NCBI GenBank assembly: GCA_965200355.1
Contig: OZ241351.1
Location: 3,348,001 to 3,412,000, forward strand
DNA from: Bin18 sp965200355
GTDB lineage: Bacteria; Desulfobacterota; Binatia; Bin18
Direction of reading: 5' to 3'
DNA length: 64,000 nucleotides
The translations under genes and the position numbers were made by a program. This document shows, one piece after another, positions 61,197 through 64,000 of the stretch; position 1 is the stretch's first letter; each line of letters begins with the position of its first letter. The notes beneath the pieces are model-generated. The model saw only the letters and a list, made by a program, of their open reading frames with translations, made no database searches and had not been told where the DNA came from.

Positions 61197-61510
61197 CACT
61201 CCAGGAACGCTTGACCGCCCTCAATGCCACCACGTCGGCAACCGCCCAAGCATGGGCCAGACAAAACAAGCCGGCCACAGCCTGGCATTTTCTCTTTCCC
61301 CCGCTGAGGACATTCTGCTGGGCGTATCTTGGCAGGGGCGAATGGCGGCGCGGGATGACGGGCTTGACACGAGCGCTGTTCGATTCCTACGCCGTGTTTG
61401 TGACGTATGCCAAGCTGTGGGAAATACAGCACGGACTGACAGACCCCGAACCGCAAGGCCGCGCCTCCCCCCCTTCCCGTCCTTCACACGCGGACGCGCC
61501 TTCAGGCTAA
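61193..61510 (+). CDS. C-terminal fragment of a GT2-family LPS glycosyltransferase
   Basis: A 105-residue protein whose middle part (WHFLFPPLRTFCWAYLGRGEW..., then TYAKLWEIQHG) looks like the C-terminal helical end of WaaE/KdtX-type GT2 enzymes. The N-terminal GT-A nucleotide-binding domain and its DxD motif are missing. It is coupled to waaF by ATGA, so it is likely translated. It may be a stand-alone membrane adaptor or a leftover of a deleted gene. The last 25 residues are Ser/Pro-rich and low-complexity. Confidence 0.6.
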   Translation: MTLQERLTALNATTSATAQAWARQNKPATAWHFLFPPLRTFCWAYLGRGEWRRGMTGLTRALFDSYAVFVTYAKLWEIQHGLTDPEPQGRASPPSRPSHADAPSG

Positions 61511-61543
61511 GCGCGCCGTGCCGCCCTGTCCGTCTGTGGTCGC

Positions 61544-62281
61544 ATGTTCGCCGGCTCTCGTTCGCTGACACCCCCCAACGGATTTAGCGCCTATACCACC
61601 GCGGCGAGCTGGTGGCTCAAAGACGCCCACCGGCCGGCCCTGCTGGCTGCCCTGGAGGCAATCAAAGCCAACAGGACAGACCGTTTCCAGGCCGGGCGAG
61701 GCATAATCCAGCGGGTGCCGTTCGACACGCAGAGCCCGGCTATCGTCCGACGCTATCAGCGTGGAGGGCTGGTTCGTCATCTTGTCTACGACCTGTATTG
61801 GGACCGCCCGCCGCGCCCTTTTGCTGAACTCCGTACAACGCATATCGCCCGCGAACGTGGGGTTCCAACGCTTGAGGTCCTGGGCGCTGGGGTTGAGTGG
61901 CAGTCTTTGGGCTTGTATCGGGGCATCCTCATTACGCGCGAAGCCCAAGGGTTCCGCAACTGGTGGGACTGGCTGCAAACCAGACCGCCCATTGAGGAAC
62001 GTCAGCGTGTGACGGCCAAGGTCTTGCAGACCATCCACACCATGCACGCGAGTGGCATCGCTCATGCAGACCTCAATCTCACGAATGTGCTGGTTCGGCT
62101 TGAGGCAGACCCGCCCGAGGTGCTCATTATCGACTTTGACCGGGCACGCCTGTCTGTGACCGCGCTCCCCCCTGCACGGCGTCAGCGCAATTTTGCCCGC
62201 CTGCGCCGTTCAATGGCAAAACTTGACCCTGAGGGGCACTTGCTGCCGCTCGTGGAGCGAAGAGCTTTTCTCAAGGTCTGA
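61544..62281 (+). CDS. Lipopolysaccharide kinase, KdkA/WaaP-like
   Basis: A 245-residue protein of the Kdo/WaaP kinase family. GIAHADLNLTNVLV is the catalytic loop (HxDLxxxN) and IIDFDRARL the metal motif (DFD). It phosphorylates Kdo or heptose of the inner core. It stands between the GT2 fragment and a second GT9 gene. Confidence 0.87.
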   Translation: MFAGSRSLTPPNGFSAYTTAASWWLKDAHRPALLAALEAIKANRTDRFQAGRGIIQRVPFDTQSPAIVRRYQRGGLVRHLVYDLYWDRPPRPFAELRTTHIARERGVPTLEVLGAGVEWQSLGLYRGILITREAQGFRNWWDWLQTRPPIEERQRVTAKVLQTIHTMHASGIAHADLNLTNVLVRLEADPPEVLIIDFDRARLSVTALPPARRQRNFARLRRSMAKLDPEGHLLPLVERRAFLKV

Positions 62282-62328
62282 GGGACGGACAGGGGACAGA
62301 CAAGCCGACTTCCTATACTATCTCTGGT

Positions 62329-63393
62329 GTGACGCGCCCCACTGTTGCCATCCACCCCACGCGCATTCTCATCCTGCTCTTCGGGGCCATTGGGGATGTG
62401 ACCCGCGCGCTCCCCTTACTCACCCGCGTCCGGCGGGGCTACCCAGGGGCGCATATTGCCTGGGCGGTCGAACCGGCAGCAGCGCCTCTGCTTGAAGCCC
62501 ACCCCGCCCTCGATGAGATCGTGCTCTATAATCGGTCTCAAGGGCCTCGACAGTTCTGGCCTTTTCTCCAAACCATTCGGCAGAAACATTTTGATCTCGT
62601 CCTGGACCTGCAACGCCATGCCAAAAGTGGCCTGGTCAGTCTCTGGTCGCGGGCACCGGTTCGGCTCGGGTTTCACCGTCAGAATACCAAGGAAGGCAAT
62701 TGGCTGTGCAGTACGGACAGGCTGGACCCCGTTCCAGACTTTTCGCTGAAACTCGGGCAGTATCTACGCTTTGCAGACGCCCTGGGTCTACCCGATGATG
62801 GGGTGATATTTGACCTCCGGCTGCGGGAAGAAGAAGAGCGGCATATCGACACCTTACTCGCCGATACGCCGCGGCCGTATGTCACCTTTTTTCTTGGCTC
62901 GCGCTGGCCGAGTCGATTCTGGTTTCCAACCGCCACCGCTCAGGTGGCACGAACCCTCCAGCAGGAGTATGCTGTGGGCACGGTGTTGATTGGGGGGCCG
63001 GGAGAGGTGGCGTTTGCGAGCCAAGTCTGTGCCGCCCTCGGGAAGGCAAACGCAACAGACTTGAGCGGGAAAACGAGTGTGCGTGATCTGATTGGTATTT
63101 TTTCACGGACCCGGCTCGGGGTTGGACCAGATTCAGGTCCCATGCACATTGCCGCAGCAGTTGGAACGCCGGTGATTTCCCTGTGGGGCGCGACCAGCCC
63201 TGTTCGCTCGGCCCCCTGGGGCTCGGAAGAGTTTGTGTTGTGCGGACCCGCGGCGTGTAGCCCGTGTTATACCCGCACCTGCAAAATTCAGCGCGCCTGT
63301 ATGCAGCGTATTACTCCAGAGCAGGTTCTTGAGCAGGCCCGCTCCATCTTCGCTCATGTCCAGACACTCTCAGCACCGAGGGTCAGCCGGTAG
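62329..63393 (+). CDS. Glycosyltransferase family 9 protein (heptosyltransferase-like)
   Basis: A 354-residue GT9 protein with a GTG start. RILILLFGAIGDVTRALPLL is the N-terminal GT9 motif, GPDSGPMHIAAA the C-terminal donor-binding motif, and a Cys-rich tail (CSPCYTRTCKIQRACMQ) is typical of heptosyltransferase I. It might be WaaC or a related core glycosyltransferase. It shares the fold with waaF upstream but low sequence identity. Confidence 0.83.
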   Translation: MTRPTVAIHPTRILILLFGAIGDVTRALPLLTRVRRGYPGAHIAWAVEPAAAPLLEAHPALDEIVLYNRSQGPRQFWPFLQTIRQKHFDLVLDLQRHAKSGLVSLWSRAPVRLGFHRQNTKEGNWLCSTDRLDPVPDFSLKLGQYLRFADALGLPDDGVIFDLRLREEEERHIDTLLADTPRPYVTFFLGSRWPSRFWFPTATAQVARTLQQEYAVGTVLIGGPGEVAFASQVCAALGKANATDLSGKTSVRDLIGIFSRTRLGVGPDSGPMHIAAAVGTPVISLWGATSPVRSAPWGSEEFVLCGPAACSPCYTRTCKIQRACMQRITPEQVLEQARSIFAHVQTLSAPRVSR

Positions 63394-63401
63394 AGACAGG
63401 T

Positions 63402-64000
63402 ATGAATCGTCCCAATATCCTTTTTCTCTTAATTGACTGTTTACGCGCAGACGCCGTTATCGGTGAGGGCCGCGGCGTGCAGACGCCGACGCTGGACCGG
63501 CTCGTTCGTGCTGGTGTCGCCTGCACGCAGGCCATTGCCTCGGCGTCGTCCACAACCCCCTGCGTGGCCAGCCTGCTGACCGGCACGTACTCTTTCGTCC
63601 ACGGCATTCGTTCGATTTTCGGGCTGAAACTGAACCCGGCAGTCCCATCTCTGGTTGACACTTTCCGGGCGCAGGGCTACCACACCTGGGCGGAAGTGAG
63701 TGGCCCGCTCTTCCCTGAGACCGACCTGGACCGCGGTTTTGACACCTATCACTTTCGAGAGGGTTCAGCCTATCTGTCCACGCCTTGGGGGGCAGATTTT
63801 CGGCAGCGTCTGCAAAACCTGGCGGTGCGGCAACCGTGGTTCGGCCTTTTACACGTCTGGGAATTGCATCATCACCGTCATGTCCTGCCGGCCTTCCGAG
63901 GCCGGGCCTATGGCCGGAATCGCTACGAGCGAGCCTTATCGTGTCTGGACGCCGAGTTGAACACCCTGCTGGCTGTGCTTCCTGAGAATACCCTGGTCGT
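63402..64000 (+). CDS. Alkaline-phosphatase-superfamily (sulfatase-like) protein, 3' end outside window
   Basis: The frame is open from ATG 63402 to the end of the window, about 199 residues. NILFLLIDCLRAD is the N-terminal metal motif. The catalytic region reads SSTTPCVASLLTG (about 49-61), where the aligned nucleophile is Thr (Thr51), not the Cys or Ser of formylglycine sulfatases. Thr nucleophiles occur in phosphoethanolamine and phosphoglycerol transferases of this superfamily. Its place after the LPS core genes would fit such a transferase, but no N-terminal membrane domain is present, so it may be soluble. Confidence 0.8.
   Translation, partial: MNRPNILFLLIDCLRADAVIGEGRGVQTPTLDRLVRAGVACTQAIASASSTTPCVASLLTGTYSFVHGIRSIFGLKLNPAVPSLVDTFRAQGYHTWAEVSGPLFPETDLDRGFDTYHFREGSAYLSTPWGADFRQRLQNLAVRQPWFGLLHVWELHHHRHVLPAFRGRAYGRNRYERALSCLDAELNTLLAVLPENTLV

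Noticed and set aside
1..64000. Prophage, integrative element or insertion sequence
   Set aside because: No integrase, transposase, terminase or structural phage gene and no flanking direct repeats at the tRNA-Pro were found.

Overview
The window is a GC-rich, gene-dense piece of a Gram-negative chromosome. It carries a lipid A/Kdo/heptose biosynthesis operon (lpxB, msbA, waaA, lpxK, waaF), Lol-like and outer-membrane-barrel-like proteins, lipoproteins, and an operon of surE, cysteine desulfurase, mnmA, mtaB, rnc and pyrD. Gene content and order resemble uncultivated Deltaproteobacteria-like lineages (Binatota or Tectomicrobia type), but no phylogenetic marker in the window settles this. No prophage, insertion sequence or CRISPR array was seen.

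Layout. 0-1.1 kb: end of aconitase and a secreted DsbA-like oxidoreductase. 1.2-20.9 kb: an envelope locus with two RND/MMPL exporters, two DUF1329 proteins, one YCF48/BNR-repeat lipoprotein and two tandem DUF1302 outer-membrane-type proteins. A GldA/GldF/GldG-like ABC operon with a DUF4340 protein and a lipoprotein sits between the two halves. 21.0-24.0 kb: a tandem array of five related genes for secreted, coiled-coil, single-span membrane proteins. Two copies are nearly identical on a 608-bp unit, one is riddled with small deletions, and one has a C-terminal frameshift. 24.1-31.2 kb: a mixed metabolic block (TPP enzyme, amidohydrolase, inositol-monophosphatase family, alpha/beta hydrolase, HAD, GFA protein). 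It includes a DsbA/FrnE-like gene whose first CxxC cysteine is replaced by an in-frame TGA followed by a SECIS-like hairpin, a probable selenoprotein. 31.3-37.7 kb: tRNA-Pro(GGG) and the surE...pyrD operon. 37.7-43.3 kb: two divergent Hsp70 proteins with a DUF2760 membrane protein. 43.3-51.5 kb: serine hydrolase (frameshifted), fabI, enoyl-CoA hydratase, 2-hydroxyacid dehydrogenase, citrate synthase, an epoxide-hydrolase-like protein, a dual-specificity phosphatase and hemW. 51.7-64 kb: the LPS operon, ending in a truncated alkaline-phosphatase-superfamily gene.

How the genes fit together. The RND/DUF1329/YCF48/DUF1302 set is best read as a duplicated envelope system for moving a hydrophobic or lipidic substrate across the periplasm. 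This is inferred from families and context; the substrate is unknown. The LPS operon runs lipid A disaccharide synthesis, flipping, 4'-phosphorylation, Kdo transfer, heptosyl transfer and core sugar phosphorylation, with tightly overlapping start and stop codons. Three small genes have a -10 element only about 7-8 nt before the ATG, which suggests leaderless transcripts.

The observations most worth following are the UGA-containing DsbA-like gene, the tandem coiled-coil array with its deletion-only copy, the DUF1302 pair with near-identical 5' halves, and the two homopolymer or single-base frameshifts. All calls come from reading the sequence; no database search was run.
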